A stretch of DNA of 64,000 nucleotides from Archegozetes longisetosus (taxonomy: Eukaryota > Arthropoda > Arachnida > Sarcoptiformes > Trhypochthoniidae): positions 6,124,573 to 6,188,572 of the forward strand of contig JAEMBT020000004.1 of NCBI GenBank assembly GCA_018873245.2, written 5' to 3'. Positions 1-10,833 of the stretch are shown one piece after another (position 1 is the first letter of the stretch; each line of letters begins with the position of its first letter). The translations under genes and the position numbers were made by a program. The notes beneath the pieces were generated by a model. That model worked only from the letters and a program-made list of their open reading frames with translations, was not told where the DNA came from and made no database searches.

Positions 1-886
1 GATGAGTCTCTCAAAACGTTTTTCTCTTATCTAGCGGTCAGACCTCTAATGAACAGTTTGATTGGAATCGTTGCGTCTATTGTTATCGTTTGCATTTGTA
101 TTGCAATTTTTATCAAAATCCGTTCATTTATTATCGGCGAACGCAGCGACGAATACTACAAGAACGAGTCACAAAAATCTCGTTTAAAATTGAAAAGTTG
201 AGTCATTTTTCCGTTAACTTAGTTCTCACTCAAACTAAAATCTGTTTTATCTTTAGTCAAAGATGGTACCCAAGATTCCGATGGCGAGTAAGTATTATTT
301 GAAAACTGAGGAACAATTGATTTTTTTAATTATCTGATCCAAAAGTTGATTATTTTTGTTAATTTTATATCCAAGCGATGAAACAGAAGAAAGAAATTTA
401 ATGAAAGATGAAGAAAATACAGGTTTGTTAATATTAGAGTCTGGAAATGAAATAACTAAAAATTTCATTATTTAAGACACAAAAAGTGCTTTGAGTTCTT
501 CGAATACAAGACTCAACTCTTTCAGACAACTCACTAATAGATTAAAGTTTACAAAATGCAAGACAGTCAGTCTTGAAGGAGACAAAAAATATGAAAGTGT
601 AACCACTCCTAAGGTTGAGACCCGATTTTAAGTATAGCGACCATTTTTGAAATGCTGCTTCATATTTCTATCTGCATAACAGGTCACAAGAAAAATTGTA
701 AAATTCGCCGAATTCGATGAGTTCTCTGAAGAGAAGAAACAGAATTCGAATGAAGTGCTGGAAGTTTCTGGAAATGAGAACACAAATGAGGAAAGTCAGA
801 TTGAAGATAGTTCTGCAACTGATTCTGAACAGAAACCTGAAGCTGAGTCCACAAACTTTAACAAATTAGATGATAAGCATTCATAA
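1..886 (+). CDS. C-terminal exons of a single-pass membrane protein (5' part outside window)
   Basis: Five exons can be joined in phase: 1-196, 257-287, 376-422, 477-598 and 683-886, ending in TAA. The first shows a hydrophobic stretch at about residues 18-39 (NSLIGIVASIVIVCICIAIF), flanked by basic residues, so the rest is probably a cytosolic tail of about 175 residues. That tail is rich in Ser, Asp, Glu and Asn, with acidic clusters (DDETEERN) and a basic patch (RLKFTKCK). Introns have GT-AG ends and are 55-90 bp. The family is not recognised: an adhesion receptor or an ER/nuclear-envelope membrane protein would both fit. The exon chain is supported by phase agreement at four junctions, the function is not. 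Confidence 0.6.
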
Positions 887-2512
887 AACAATCGAGGGAC
901 ATTGTATTCTTTGAAAAATATGATTCGCGAACCACTTTCCAGTTCGAAATCTTAGATCGATCGTTGAGAAAGATACTTCAATAGTGTAATTTCATTGGAA
1001 ATTCATATTTTTGTCGAGTTCGCGAGCAAAATGTTTGGACCTTCACTAAAAGTCCTCTTGAATGGCAAATATTTTATAAAGTTTATCATTAATTCCTATT
1101 CTATATTCATTGCATGTAAATAGAATGCTAACAACCCTCAGCAGTATTGTTGGAATTATAATGTTCCACGAGTAAGTTTATCCATTCAAAATTGTATAAA
1201 TTCATTCAAAGGCGTATTAAAAATGTTGAAGAAGTCAATAAAATGAATCATATTTTGCATATCAAGTGTTTAAACTAATTTTTTATTGCAGTTGTTCTTT
1301 AAAAGTGTTCGAATTCAATATAAGTACTAAAATTTGGACACAGATTAAATAGGTCTTAATTTGATTCAAATTACTCTTGAAGTTGTGCATAAAATTAGAG
1401 TTTACTTGCAGTTAATTTGATTTTAATGACAGCTTTGAAATAAAAACAATTGTCTTACTGAAAAGTCGTGTCGAAATTATACGCAAATCATACCAAAACA
1501 TCACTTATGCAAAAAGCATTAGTATCAAGTCCATGATACTAGTCCATTACCACTTAATAGGATTCAAATTTAATGGCTTAGTTGATTGAAAAAGTAATTT
1601 CTAACTTTTCGAAATAATATACTATCAAATCCAAAAGTTGTGTACTTTTTTACTTACGATATATGTGATAGTTTTTCATATTTGGTATATGAAAGACCTT
1701 TAAGATGTCTAATTAGGAAAATAAAGGATATTTCTTATTTAAAATGTGGTTTTTACTTATTTTAACTGTGACTCATCCTCTATTATGGCTCCTGTGTGTT
1801 GAGCAGCATTCAAGCCAGGAGAATTTGCTGGTCAATTTCACCAGAGTTGTTGAGTGACTTACATTTTTGTTAAAATTTTTCGCTCAATGCATAGAAAGTT
1901 TAGAGATGATAACAGTAGAGTAGAACGAGTATTAGACTAAACAAACCAATTTAAAAAAGCTAAGAGAGGAGTACAAGCCATTCAAAAGTTTTATCGAAAA
2001 ATTTCTCTTAAATTAGAAGATAAGTAGACAAAGTTGGTCAAATGAACTTAATCGGTTTAGCTAGTTAGTTGGTGTCATTCTATTTGTTACTATTTAATTG
2101 TTAAAACAAATTTGATGTCATTTTTATTAGATGCTCAATTGTGATGCCACCAGACATATTTAGCCTGGCACCGCTACAAATCAAAAATAATCCTATTCAA
2201 GCAACTATAATGCTATAACTATCTCAACTTATTGCACAATTTAACTTTTTAACTCAAATTAGAGGCTCAAAACTAACATTTTTAATTAAAAGAATTCATT
2301 AATTAATATATTGACAGACGCGTGAAATTAAAGCTAATAAAAGTATAAGAATCTTCTGTAAGTTGTATAGGACAATGACAGTTGAGTTGAGCACTATAGG
2401 TTTTAACATTTTTTTATAGCAGTTCTTAAATTTGATAAAACTTTTGCTTTTGTTTCGTTCGATCTTTTTGAAAGTAGTTTAAACAATATTTTAATACTTT
2501 TTCTATCTACAT
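887..2512. other. Intergenic AT-rich stretch
   Basis: No gene is recognised between the membrane-protein stop and the foldback element. The only protein-like signal is a short transposase relic near 1760-1835 (listed separately). The rest is AT-rich with many stops in all frames. Confidence 0.5.
1757..1835 (-). pseudogene. Relic of a Tc1/mariner-type DDE transposase C-terminus
   Basis: On the minus strand one frame reads PANSPGLNAAQHTGAIIEDE followed by SQLK and a stop. The PANSP-x-LN core resembles the conserved WPANSPDLN segment around the third catalytic acid of Tc1/mariner DDE transposases; the Trp codon preceding it is TGA, and the D of SPDLN is G. Only about 25 codons are readable and no catalytic part upstream was found, so this is at most a dead fragment. 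Confidence 0.4.
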
Positions 2513-2766
2513 CCTTGGAAACAACTATTTTTAGTCGATTAAAGTCGAATAACTTTTGACTGGATGATTCGATTTTCAAACGGATTTCAGTAAATTGTAG
2601 CCAGATAATGAAAATTTTTAAAAATGAAATTTTGTTGAAAAATCATCATGATAGCAAAAAAATGAGCATCGAAATTAACCTTTGATTTACTGAAATCAGT
2701 TTGAAAATCGAATCATCCAGTCAAAGTTATCCGACTTCAATCGACTAAAAATAGTTGTTTCCAAGG
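2513..2766. mobile_element. Foldback/MITE-like element with ~82-bp inverted arms
   Basis: Positions 2513-2595 and 2685-2766 are near-perfect reverse complements (they begin CCTTGGAAACAACTATTTTT and end in its complement), separated by about 89 bp. No open frame lies inside. Such a structure is typical of a non-autonomous inverted-repeat element; the family and target duplication could not be determined. Confidence 0.75.
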
Positions 2767-2770
2767 GTGT

Positions 2771-3157
2771 ATGCTGTCTTTAGTAATGATTGCTATTTGT
2801 GATCATCATGTCGACGATATAATTTTTGATGGAAAAAATCCAAATTTGGTTAAGGATGGATATAAAAGAAGTATCATTGTCTCAGGAGTTGGTCACAATC
2901 ATGAACATCACGACGACCATAACGACCACTATGAAGATACTGATTTCTCAGATTTATTTAGTCATGATTTTGTATACACTTATGGTTTTGACATGATTGG
3001 CAAAGATAATCATCTATTCTATCGTTATTTTTTTTTTAAAGATAACACGAGCATTGTTCAAACTTGTTATTTGATGATTGATTTTGACTGGAAAACTGTA
3101 AACTATAGTCACAGTATTTGGTGTATCATTTACAAACTATGCATTCAATTGGTATAA
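2771..3157 (+). CDS. Hypothetical His/Asp-rich reading frame entering the inverted duplication
   Basis: An open frame of 128 codons with a His/Asp-rich stretch (HNHEHHDDHNDHYED, about residues 42-56) followed by DTDFSDLFSHDF. The part from about 2936 on is shared, inverted, with 5543-5655, where it is joined to a different upstream sequence. Its start lies next to the foldback element and a splice acceptor-like TTTAG precedes codon 5, so it may be an exon rather than a whole gene. Coding status is uncertain. Confidence 0.3.
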   Translation: MLSLVMIAICDHHVDDIIFDGKNPNLVKDGYKRSIIVSGVGHNHEHHDDHNDHYEDTDFSDLFSHDFVYTYGFDMIGKDNHLFYRYFFFKDNTSIVQTCYLMIDFDWKTVNYSHSIWCIIYKLCIQLV

Positions 3158-3494
3158 ATCAATGTAAACTTATTGTTGCGACCATTTGAATAAAACTAAT
3201 ATCAATTCTTTGAGTTTCATCGGAATTAACGTGTTTTTATTGATTCTTTTCCATTGAAAACTTATCGCATATTTGTTCAACTGTTTGTAATACAAGTTAA
3301 ATATAAGTTATTAAATATGATTATTAATACGTAAATAAGAACATATTTAATTTGTATAAATATATAACTTTGAAATGCTTAGGAATTTTCAGAAATTCTG
3401 TCACAAAAAGTTTAGAATTGATAGTTTGTACACTTCAAAAACTATAAATTGTACGAACCATCAGTTCCGGCAAGAATAAATCTGAAATTGAGAA

Positions 3495-3842
3495 ATGGTT
3501 TCAAAACTAGTCACAATTATTGTGATAATTAAGATAAGTTTGAATATCGTTCCGACGCTTTCGAATGGACCACAAATAAGTGAAACCAATTTGACAGTTC
3601 ATAAGGCATCACTTTTCTGGCAAAGACCTGTCGTTGTTCTATTAGTTCCTCAAACTAATGGAGTCAATGCAGGAAATAATGTTGGTGGAAACAATGTTGG
3701 GGCCAATCCAGGGATTGGTGGAACTAATTTTGGAGCTAGTTTGAGGAGACGACAGAGACTAAATCAAAGAATTTCTTCCAATACAAATAGATATCGGTTT
3801 TGTAACGGAAGGACTAATTTAGTATCAAATAATGTAGACTAA
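3495..3842 (+). CDS. Small secreted basic protein (intact arm copy)
   Basis: A 115-codon open frame starting MVSKLVTIIVIIKISLNIVP: a Lys followed by a hydrophobic run, a typical signal peptide, with possible cleavage near residue 24. The mature part contains a Gly/Asn-rich stretch (GGNNVGANPGIGGTNFG) and a basic C-terminal segment (LRRRQRLNQR) with one Cys. A TATA-like sequence lies at about 3351-3366, some 130 bp upstream. A second, inverted copy at 4787-5079 has an internal stop. The family is not recognised; it could be a small cuticle or secreted effector-like protein. Confidence 0.55.
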   Translation: MVSKLVTIIVIIKISLNIVPTLSNGPQISETNLTVHKASLFWQRPVVVLLVPQTNGVNAGNNVGGNNVGANPGIGGTNFGASLRRRQRLNQRISSNTNRYRFCNGRTNLVSNNVD

Positions 3843-4786
3843 ACAATGAATCAGCTTTATGTTGGGCTTTATTTGTTCAAACTTTATGTTGTTTTCTGTT
3901 ATTTTAAATTAGATGTATAAAGTTTTGAATATGAAATTTTTAATTTCTATAAATGCTAGCTTTGATTTACGCTCTGCTGAGTCTAAGATCTTAATGCCCC
4001 AAAATATTTCTAAGACTTCTAGAATAAAACTTTGAAGAACAATGGCAATGTGTGTACAAAGGCCTGTGGTCTTGAAGATTAATTTAGTGTGGGATTGCTT
4101 TAAACAAACAAAAAGATTAATACTGAGAAATCACTTAATTTCTCAAAACAAATGCAACTGGAGTCCAATGCAGAGTAATCGATTTGGGATATGACGGACT
4201 TATGTCACTCGAGGTTCGAATTCCTCACAACCCAAGCGCTGCAAAGGGCTTTGTTGGCTACTCTCGTTACTGCATAATTGATACGGCATGGGTCTTGCCT
4301 CTTCTTCTGTTATCCTTCTAAGAGTGCCTTTCAGATCTTTGCCGTCAATTTGTTTAGTACACGAGAATAAGTCCCAAACTGATATTTGACCATTTGATGC
4401 GCTGATAGCAATTTGTTCATTCTTTCGACCTTATTATAAAGGACTACCAATTATTAGACTGAAAGTAAAGTGCAACATCTTTTCGAGACTAGAGAAGTTC
4501 ATTTCGAGCTCATTCCTTTCTCTATAGGGCTCTAATATGTGCCCAATATATGCCTTATACCTCATGCCTGCTTCTGCATCCTATTACAATTGTTCTGAAC
4601 AGATCTAGACTAGAATTGACTAATTGACTCTATTTGTTCACACCAATTACAAGTTAAGTTGTAGTCGAACATTAAGCCTAATATCGATTTTAAGGTGTCA
4701 ATTTATTTGGAACAACATCTAGTTTAAAATAACAAAAAATAATATAAAGTTTGAACAAAGTCCAATATATAGCTGATTCATTGTTT

Positions 4787-5079
4787 AGTTTACATTATTC
4801 GATGCTAAACTGATTTGTAACTGAATTAACTCTTTGGTTTAGTCTCTGTCGTCTCCTCAAATTAGTATTATTTCTACCAATCGCTGGATTGATTCCAACA
4901 TTGTTTCATGCATTAACTCCATTAGGAACTAATAGAACAATGACAGGTCTTTGCCAGAAAAGTGATGCCTTATGAACTGTCAAATTGGTTTCACTTATTT
5001 GTGGTCCATTCGAAAGCGTCGGAACGATATTCAAACTTATCTTAATTATCACAATAATTGTGACTAGTTTTGAAACCAT
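4787..5079 (-). pseudogene. Inverted, truncated copy of the secreted-protein gene
   Basis: Reading from 5079 on the minus strand gives the same first ~45 residues as the gene at 3495 (MVSKLVTIIVIIKISLNIVP and onward), then diverges: a TGA follows VPNGVNA where the intact copy continues into its Gly/Asn-rich stretch. Downstream of the stop the frame is still recognisable (LRRRQRLNQR conserved). It is therefore either a pseudogene or encodes a short secreted peptide of about 57 residues. Confidence 0.6.
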
Positions 5080-5652
5080 TTCTCAATTTCAGATTTATTC
5101 TTATCGGAACTGATAGTTCGTACAATTTATAGCTTTTAAAGTGACAGTTTGTACAAACTATCAATTCTGAACTATTTGTGACAGAGTTTCTGAAAATTCC
5201 TGAGCATTTCAAAGTTATATATTTATACAAATTAAATATGTTCTTATTTACGTATTAATAATCATATTTAGTAACTTATATTTAACTTATATTACAAACA
5301 GTTGAACAAATATGCGTTAAGTTTTCAATGGAAAAAAATCAATAAAAACACGTTAATTCCGATGAAACTCAAAGAATTGATATTAGTTTTATTCAAATGG
5401 TCGCAACAATAAGTTTACATTGATTTATACCAATTGAATGCATAGTTTGTAAATGATACACCAAATACTGTGACTATAGTTTACAGTTTTCCAGTCAAAA
5501 TCAATCATCAAATAACAAGTTTGAACAATGCTCGTGTTATGTTTAAAAAAAAACCCAAAAATAACGATAGAATAGATGATTATCTTTGCCAATCATGTCA
5601 AAACCATAAGTGTATCCAAAATCATGACTAAATAAATCTGAGAAATCAGTAT

Positions 5653-5915
5653 CTTGTGGCAAACCGTCGTTTTGACGCTTTATGAATGAACCGAATGTCT
5701 CCGACCTTGCCATTTGATCATTTATATTGATTTGACCAAATGGAGATAAATTAGCGGTTAGCAAACTATAGAGAAGACATGCGGACATCCAAATGTCAAT
5801 CTTGATAAAGTCGCGATTTCCTGATTCGAAAACTGCATATATTTAGAAGAGTGTTTTCTATGATCGAGGTCATCAACTTTTTGCAATATGTTCTCAGATC
5901 GACTAAAATCACATA
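5653..5915 (-). pseudogene. Relic of a protein kinase catalytic domain
   Basis: The minus strand reads CDFSRSENILQ (DFG-like segment with Ser for Gly), then SSKYM in one frame and, after a +1 shift at about 5844, VFESGNRDFIKIDIW and LLYSLLTANLSPFGQ in the next. Order and spacing match kinase subdomains VII to IX (DFG, APE region, D-x-W, SPFG). A stop precedes the first segment. The 3' end runs straight into the inverted duplication. The frameshift, lost DFG glycine and missing lobes point to a dead fragment; the SPFG ending recalls IRE1-type kinases, but that is a guess. Confidence 0.45.
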
Positions 5916-5942
5916 ATTAATCACATTATTGTCAAATATAAG

Positions 5943-6322
5943 ACAATCAATCAATTGAAAAAATAAAAGGTGAACGACAACAATTGCGACAACAGTTCAG
6001 TACACCGACGACCACGACCTCAATCATAACAACGATACCAACACCAACGCCTAGAAAGACAGTCATGTCCGCCAAACGGCGACAAGTCGCACCAAAAGTG
6101 GACACCAGACGTCCAGTGCCGCCTATTCCGACTCCGCGTCGACGCAGTTGTGATGCCATACAAACCATAGACACAAAGACAACACCAGTGACTACAACCA
6201 CCACTACATCGTCCGCACCAATCATAACAATCACTACATTGAAAACAAGTTCCAAATCTAAGAGAAATAACTGGAACACAAGTGCGGCCCAAATTTTTGA
6301 GTCAAATTTTAATAAACGATAA
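5943..6322 (+). CDS. Terminal exon of an unidentified Thr/Pro-rich protein (partial)
   Basis: An open frame begins after a possible splice acceptor (ATATAAG at about 5942) with QSIEKIKGERQQLRQQF, a short coiled-coil-like stretch, and continues into a Thr-rich tail with Pro and basic patches (TPRRRSCDAIQ), stopping at TAA 6320-6322. It ends 32 bp from the convergent gene on the minus strand. Composition is biased but the opposite strand also stays open, so coding support is modest. Upstream exons were not found. Confidence 0.4.
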
Positions 6323-6354
6323 AAATGTTTTTTTTATCTCAGTTTAAAACTAAA

Positions 6355-7591
6355 TTAGAATTTTTGTACAGTTTTTGACAATAAATGAATCTTTCTTTCA
6401 ATTTCTGCGTCCCGTTCGAGTTGTCTTCGCATTCGTGATGACAAGTGTTGATGTCGTCGTCTGTCGTCCCTTGAATGACTAGACCTGCTGTCGTCCACTC
6501 GTTGCTCAAATCCTGGAATTCTCGTCGACAACGACTGTGACGTCTTTTTCACTACAAATGATATCTTTTTTGAAGACTTTTCTGATCTTCTTTTCTCTTT
6601 TTTATGCTTCTTATGGCTATGTTTTTTACGCTTATTTCTTTTATTTCGTTTTTTCTTACGCTTTCTTCTAATTTCTTCATCAGTTGACGACCGCGACTCA
6701 GTCGTACTCGATGTTGACGTCGAAGAACTGCTTGTCGTTGTAGAGGACGACGACTGAGTCGATGAACTACTTGTTGACGACTCAGTCGACGGACTTCTCC
6801 TTCGTTTCTTTTTCTCCACTTTTATCTCACGCCTCTCCGTAATTTTCTCCACTTTTTCAGGAATTTTCTCCAATTTTTCTGTATTTTTAATCACTTTTTC
6901 ATCAACTTTCGGCCGAACTTCTGTTTGTCTTCTAATATTGACGTCGTTTATGTAATCATTAAATAAAAGCGAAGAAAACGCTTTGTCTTTCAAAACGAAA
7001 GGATTTTGAAATTGCTTTAAATTTTTCAAATAGCTGTCAAAAGAAATATTCGGAAAATTTGTGAAAATATTTTCAGAATTGATTTCTTCATTAGATAACA
7101 ATTTGCAGATAATCTTCTTCTCTTCACGTATTATATGAACGACAACAACACTTATGACGTCGTTTACGTCCAAATGATTGAAAGACTGATTGTTTGTTAT
7201 TTTGGCCGACGCACTAATTTGTAAATCATTTAAAAACGTTTTCTTATTTTGAATTAATTTCAGCGAAACATTATTTGAACTTAATTTAGAGACTATTTTT
7301 GCACAAAAAGTTTCGCCTGTTTTGAGACAATCGTAAAAATGTTTTCCCTAATATCTGAAGTATATAAAGAAAACATTTCTAAATATAAGCCATTTGTGTA
7401 GTCGTTGTCGTCTTCGAAGACGTCGCTCTTCTCTTCTGTGGTTGACGTCAAATGTTGTCGAAGCTGTCGACGGATTCGATTCAACTTTTCGTCTAATTTT
7501 ATGCTAAAAATATAAATAAAACATAATTGAAAATAGGTTTAAACAAGCAATACAATTAATGCAAATACTTTTGTTTGAAACTCGGTTCCAT
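6355..7591 (-). CDS. Lys/Arg/Ser-rich nuclear-type protein of unknown family
   Basis: Three exons join in phase: 7569-7591 (MEPSFKQ), 7305-7503 and 6355-7242, giving 369 residues. Introns are 65 and 62 bp with GT-AG ends. The N-terminal half is a mixed helical region (LDEKLNRIRRQLRQH; ISVVVVHIIREEKK); the C-terminal half carries a long Ser/Thr run (residues ~205-240) followed by a dense basic stretch (KKRNKRNKRKKHSHKKHKK) and a terminal SR-like part (DDSRSSHSRDDRRRHQH). This resembles splicing- or chromatin-associated basic proteins in composition only. The stop is 32 bp from the convergent Thr-rich exon. Confidence 0.65.
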
Positions 7592-7929
7592 TTTTTGATT
7601 TTAAATCAAAACTAAATGCTACATGAAACAATAATTTTGATCACAGTGACTACTCGATGTGCTATACAAAATTTTAGGCATAGTTACGTTAAATTGCACT
7701 CATTTGAATAGCACTTCAAGTCTTGATTGCATTGAACTGTTTTGTGTTTACATGAAATTCAAAAAAAATTGGACGACAGTTCTGTTGTCATTGAGTTGAA
7801 AGATATACGACGAGAGGGCACCACTTGTTTGTAAAACTTAGTTATATTAATCGAGTTTTCATGATTCAATGAATTTATTAGATACTTTTAAAATATTTAT
7901 TTTACAAATATAAATTGGATTAAACTTGT
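7592..7929. other. Short intergenic region
   Basis: Contains the promoter of the basic-protein gene (-) and the 3' flank of the PHF20-like gene (-). No coding or RNA signal recognised. Confidence 0.5.
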
Positions 7930-9999
7930 TTACAAATTAGAAACAATAGTTTTAGCATTTTTTAAATCATTAAAAAGTAGCGAAAGATCTCTTTTGACGT
8001 CAGAGTCGACTTCCATTGGTTCGTGTCCATTTGCAAGCTCCTTTTCCAACTTTTCGACTTTTGACTCAATTCTCGATAAATTTTCTGAAATTTCTTTTTG
8101 TTTTTCGATAATTTCTTCATTGTTTACTTCACTTTTATTGATTTTCGAATTTAAAGACTTTAAAACTTCTCTTGAATCAAATAAAGCGCTTAAAAGTGAA
8201 TAGGTTGCATTCAGTAGCTCTTTTTCAGGGCTCTGGTCATTATTTCCAGTCGTCGATTGATTGGAAAATGGAAATTGAGGTCTTTTAGAGTTTTTGATCA
8301 CATGATTGATGAGAAAAGAGTTTTGACGAGATTTTCGAACATTTTTGGGGAAACGACACGAAAAACAAAACTAAACAAAGAGATTGAAACAGATTGACAA
8401 AACGTGAATGAGTTGTCAATGAGGTCTACTTACGTAACCATCCTTTGGAACGTCGGGTTCTCCGTTGAAATTCATGCACATGGCGTGTTGCCACGTCAGA
8501 CATAACTACAAGAACGAATACCATAAATATATTAAATGTTTGGACATTAGCCCAATCACTCCATACCTCGCACTGAACCATTAAACCCGATTCTTCGCGT
8601 GCGTCGCAAATGCAATGCACTAATTCGTCGATTTCATCGTTTTCGTGAATCTCAGCCACAGTTCGCGCGTCCCAAAACGGCTAAAGGCAACAGATTAATA
8701 GAAGATTAAGAGATCGAAAGGATTATGGCATGAAAGACTTACAAGAGTTGTATTGGGGGTAATAGTAGGCGACATCGTCATTGCCGGCAACGTTGCAGTC
8801 GTTGTGACCGATGATGGCGTGGTCGCTGTTGTCAGATGTTGTTCATTGTTATTAGTGCTCGTCAGTTGACTCGCGCTTTGATTTTGTTGTCGATTCGATT
8901 TGCGGACAGCGATTGTAGGCAACGGCTTCCGCACATACTTTCGTTTCAAACGATTGCTTGATTGCGACGGCGTTTCAGTCGCGTCTGTCTTCGAGATTGG
9001 TGGTGTCGGCGTTGCAGCCGGTTGTGGAAGCGACGGTTCAGTTGCTTGATTATTCGGTTCGTTAGCTTTGTTCAAGTTCGATTCAGTTTCATTGATTGGT
9101 TGCGTGGGATTTGAACTTAATTTAGTTTTTGTTTTGTGATAATGTTTCAGATGTTGCGCCAAAAGAGACTGTTTTCTGAAGCCTTTCTGACAGTCACTGA
9201 AGTGACATTTGAATTCGTTGTGATCATCACTGACTCGAAACTCTTTCTTCGCGGACAATTCTTTGGGATTCGTAGTGCCGGCGATCGGGACTCGAATTCC
9301 GTCGTAGTTCGCGGGCATCTTCTCAATTGAACTGATTTTGACTTTTTTTCGATATCCGTCATAGAAGAGAACTAAAACGGACTTTTGTTCGGGATATTTC
9401 TGAATGATAGTGGCAGGATACAATTTGCAGTCGGACCATCGTGCCAACACTTCCCCGTTCACCTGAAACTCATGCTCCTCATCAGCGCTAGCATTCGACG
9501 AACTCTTTTCTGTTTCGCTCTTCTCACGAATGAATTCTGAATTGCTTTCAAACCATTGATCATAACGTGAACTAAAAACAATCAATCAGTCAATAAGTGA
9601 TCACAAACACAACTATCACTGCAATCAACAATACCTCCAGCGCTCGAAATGAACCAAAACCTTGTTGTCAGGAGCGATGGCGATCACTTTTGCCGAATAC
9701 CAGTTGCCGACTGTGTCTCGAGCCTCTACTCTCTGTCCAATCGACCACTTGTTGACTGCTGTTTGATCACTAGTCACAGGAGTCGTTTTCTGTTTTTTAT
9801 TTTGCGCCTTTTTTTCACTCAGTATCGGATTCTGCGTTAAATTCAATACCAATTCGTGTACAGACTTTTGAGCCGTGAGACGACGCGGACGTCCTCTACT
9901 CCTTGGTGTAATCGCTGCCTGTGACGCCGTCTCATTCATTTCTTCAGTTGTCGTATTTGATGACATTTTGGTCTCTTTTTCTTCGCTTTTTTCGTCCAT
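7930..9999 (-). CDS. PHF20: PHF20 / MBD-R2-like chromatin reader (Tudor-Tudor-C2H2-PHD)
   Basis: Five exons in phase: 9635-9999, 8743-9571, 8567-8680, 8434-8505 and 7930-8370, 606 residues. Order of parts: an N-terminal Arg/Ser linker (RGRPRRL), a first Tudor-like domain (~85-130; [15 protein letters not shown]), a second (~160-203; [17 protein letters not shown]), a C2H2 finger (~244-265; [15 protein letters not shown]), a low-complexity middle, and a PHD finger split over three exons (~410-465; [21 protein letters not shown], then FCFSC). This architecture is that of PHF20/PHF20L1 and Drosophila MBD-R2, subunits of the NSL histone-acetyltransferase complex that read methylated histones. The acidic coiled-coil C-terminus ends at a TAG. 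It shares an 81-bp divergent promoter with TSC22. Confidence 0.9.
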
Positions 10000-10080
10000 C
10001 TTTCTAATGATAAATTACGTCAGTATAATAGGGACAGAGAATGACGTAATTATTGAACCGAAATATTGTTTTGATGAGAA
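10000..10080. promoter_or_regulatory. 81-bp bidirectional promoter between PHF20-like (-) and TSC22 (+)
   Basis: The two start codons (9999 on minus, 10081 on plus) face away from each other with 81 bp between them, so both 5' UTRs and any core promoter must fit here or overlap coding sequence. Contains TTACGTCA at about 10014-10021 and GACGTAA at about 10042-10048, both CRE/ATF-like. TATA is not evident. Confidence 0.6.
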
Positions 10081-10716
10081 ATGGAGTCAAATATTAACGA
10101 AAACGAATTTCAGTTAATTAACGACGAATTGTCTCTAAATTCGTCACAATCATTGACACAGTCATCGCGTCATCGGTTCAAAGTAGTGAAACTGGTCTCT
10201 AAAGAGCCATACTTTCGGGGCCGATGGAATTGTTTCGATTACAAGTCAGAGAATAACTGTCTTAATGATTGTCTTCAAGAAAACAATCAAAATCTCAATA
10301 ACGTTTCGAAACAAACAATCACCAATGGAAATAATGAAACTATAATCAAAACCAATGAAACGCAAATTAATTCAACGAATAATCAGAAGACGACAGAAGT
10401 CGAGACGAGTGCGAATAGAGAGCAGACGACAAGCACGACGACAGAGAACGGCGTGGCCATAGACAACAAGATCGAACAAGCGATGGACTTAGTGAAAAGT
10501 CATTTGATGTTTGCGGTTCGCGAAGAAGTAGACGTGTTGAAAGAAAGAATCAAAGAATTGGAATCAGAAATTCAGATATTGAGAGCGCATGCGTCACCCG
10601 AAACATTGCAATTGGTTGCGCAACAGTTGCAGCAAATCAATTCTGTTAATTCTAATCAGAACCTTAACTCTAATATTAACTCTAACAATAATCAAATCAA
10701 TGAATCTATCAATTAA
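10081..10716 (+). CDS. TSC22D: TSC22 domain family transcription regulator
   Basis: An intronless frame of 211 residues. The N-terminal TSC box is visible at ~32-56 ([20 protein letters not shown]), a motif conserved in long TSC22D isoforms and Drosophila Bunched. The C-terminal TSC22 domain (~134-172) reads [20 protein letters not shown] and continues as a leucine zipper ([11 protein letters not shown]). A Thr/Asn-rich spacer separates them. TSC22 proteins dimerise through this zipper and act in growth control with NRBP/Madm and as stress-responsive regulators. It is shorter than the long human isoforms because the linker is short. It converges with the NKAPD1-like gene, 117 bp apart. Confidence 0.94.
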   Translation: MESNINENEFQLINDELSLNSSQSLTQSSRHRFKVVKLVSKEPYFRGRWNCFDYKSENNCLNDCLQENNQNLNNVSKQTITNGNNETIIKTNETQINSTNNQKTTEVETSANREQTTSTTTENGVAIDNKIEQAMDLVKSHLMFAVREEVDVLKERIKELESEIQILRAHASPETLQLVAQQLQQINSVNSNQNLNSNINSNNNQINESIN

Positions 10717-10833
10717 GGCTTTTATTTATTCCTCTTATGTACTATTTTTTTAACATTTAATTCAATGTAAAATTTTATCAATTAAATAATTGCTAAATAT
10801 TCAATAAATTTTAAACAAGTTTTAATTGAATCA

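Larger units (their letters stand above)
2936..5655. repeat. Large inverted duplication (arms ~0.95 kb, spacer ~0.8 kb)
   Basis: The segment of about 2936-3917 is repeated in inverted orientation at about 4706-5655. The similarity covers the DTDFSDLF frame, the intervening non-coding DNA with a shared TATA-like stretch, the whole secreted-protein gene and its 3' flank. The arms differ by scattered substitutions and small indels, so the duplication is not very recent. The 0.8-kb spacer (3918-4705) holds no recognised gene. Limits are estimated by eye. Confidence 0.85.

Noticed and set aside
6020..6292. Two open frames on the minus strand opposite the Thr-rich exon
   Set aside because: They are antisense shadows of a low-complexity ACC/ACA-rich plus-strand sequence; composition (Cys/Trp/Val-rich) is what the complement of Thr codons gives.
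7293..7484. Apparent frameshift in the basic S/R-rich gene
   Set aside because: A 62-bp GT-AG intron (7243-7304) joins the two frames in phase, so no frameshift is needed.
9136..9362. Open frames on both strands inside the PHF20-like gene
   Set aside because: Overlap the second Tudor and C2H2 coding exon in other frames; the domain-bearing frame explains the region.
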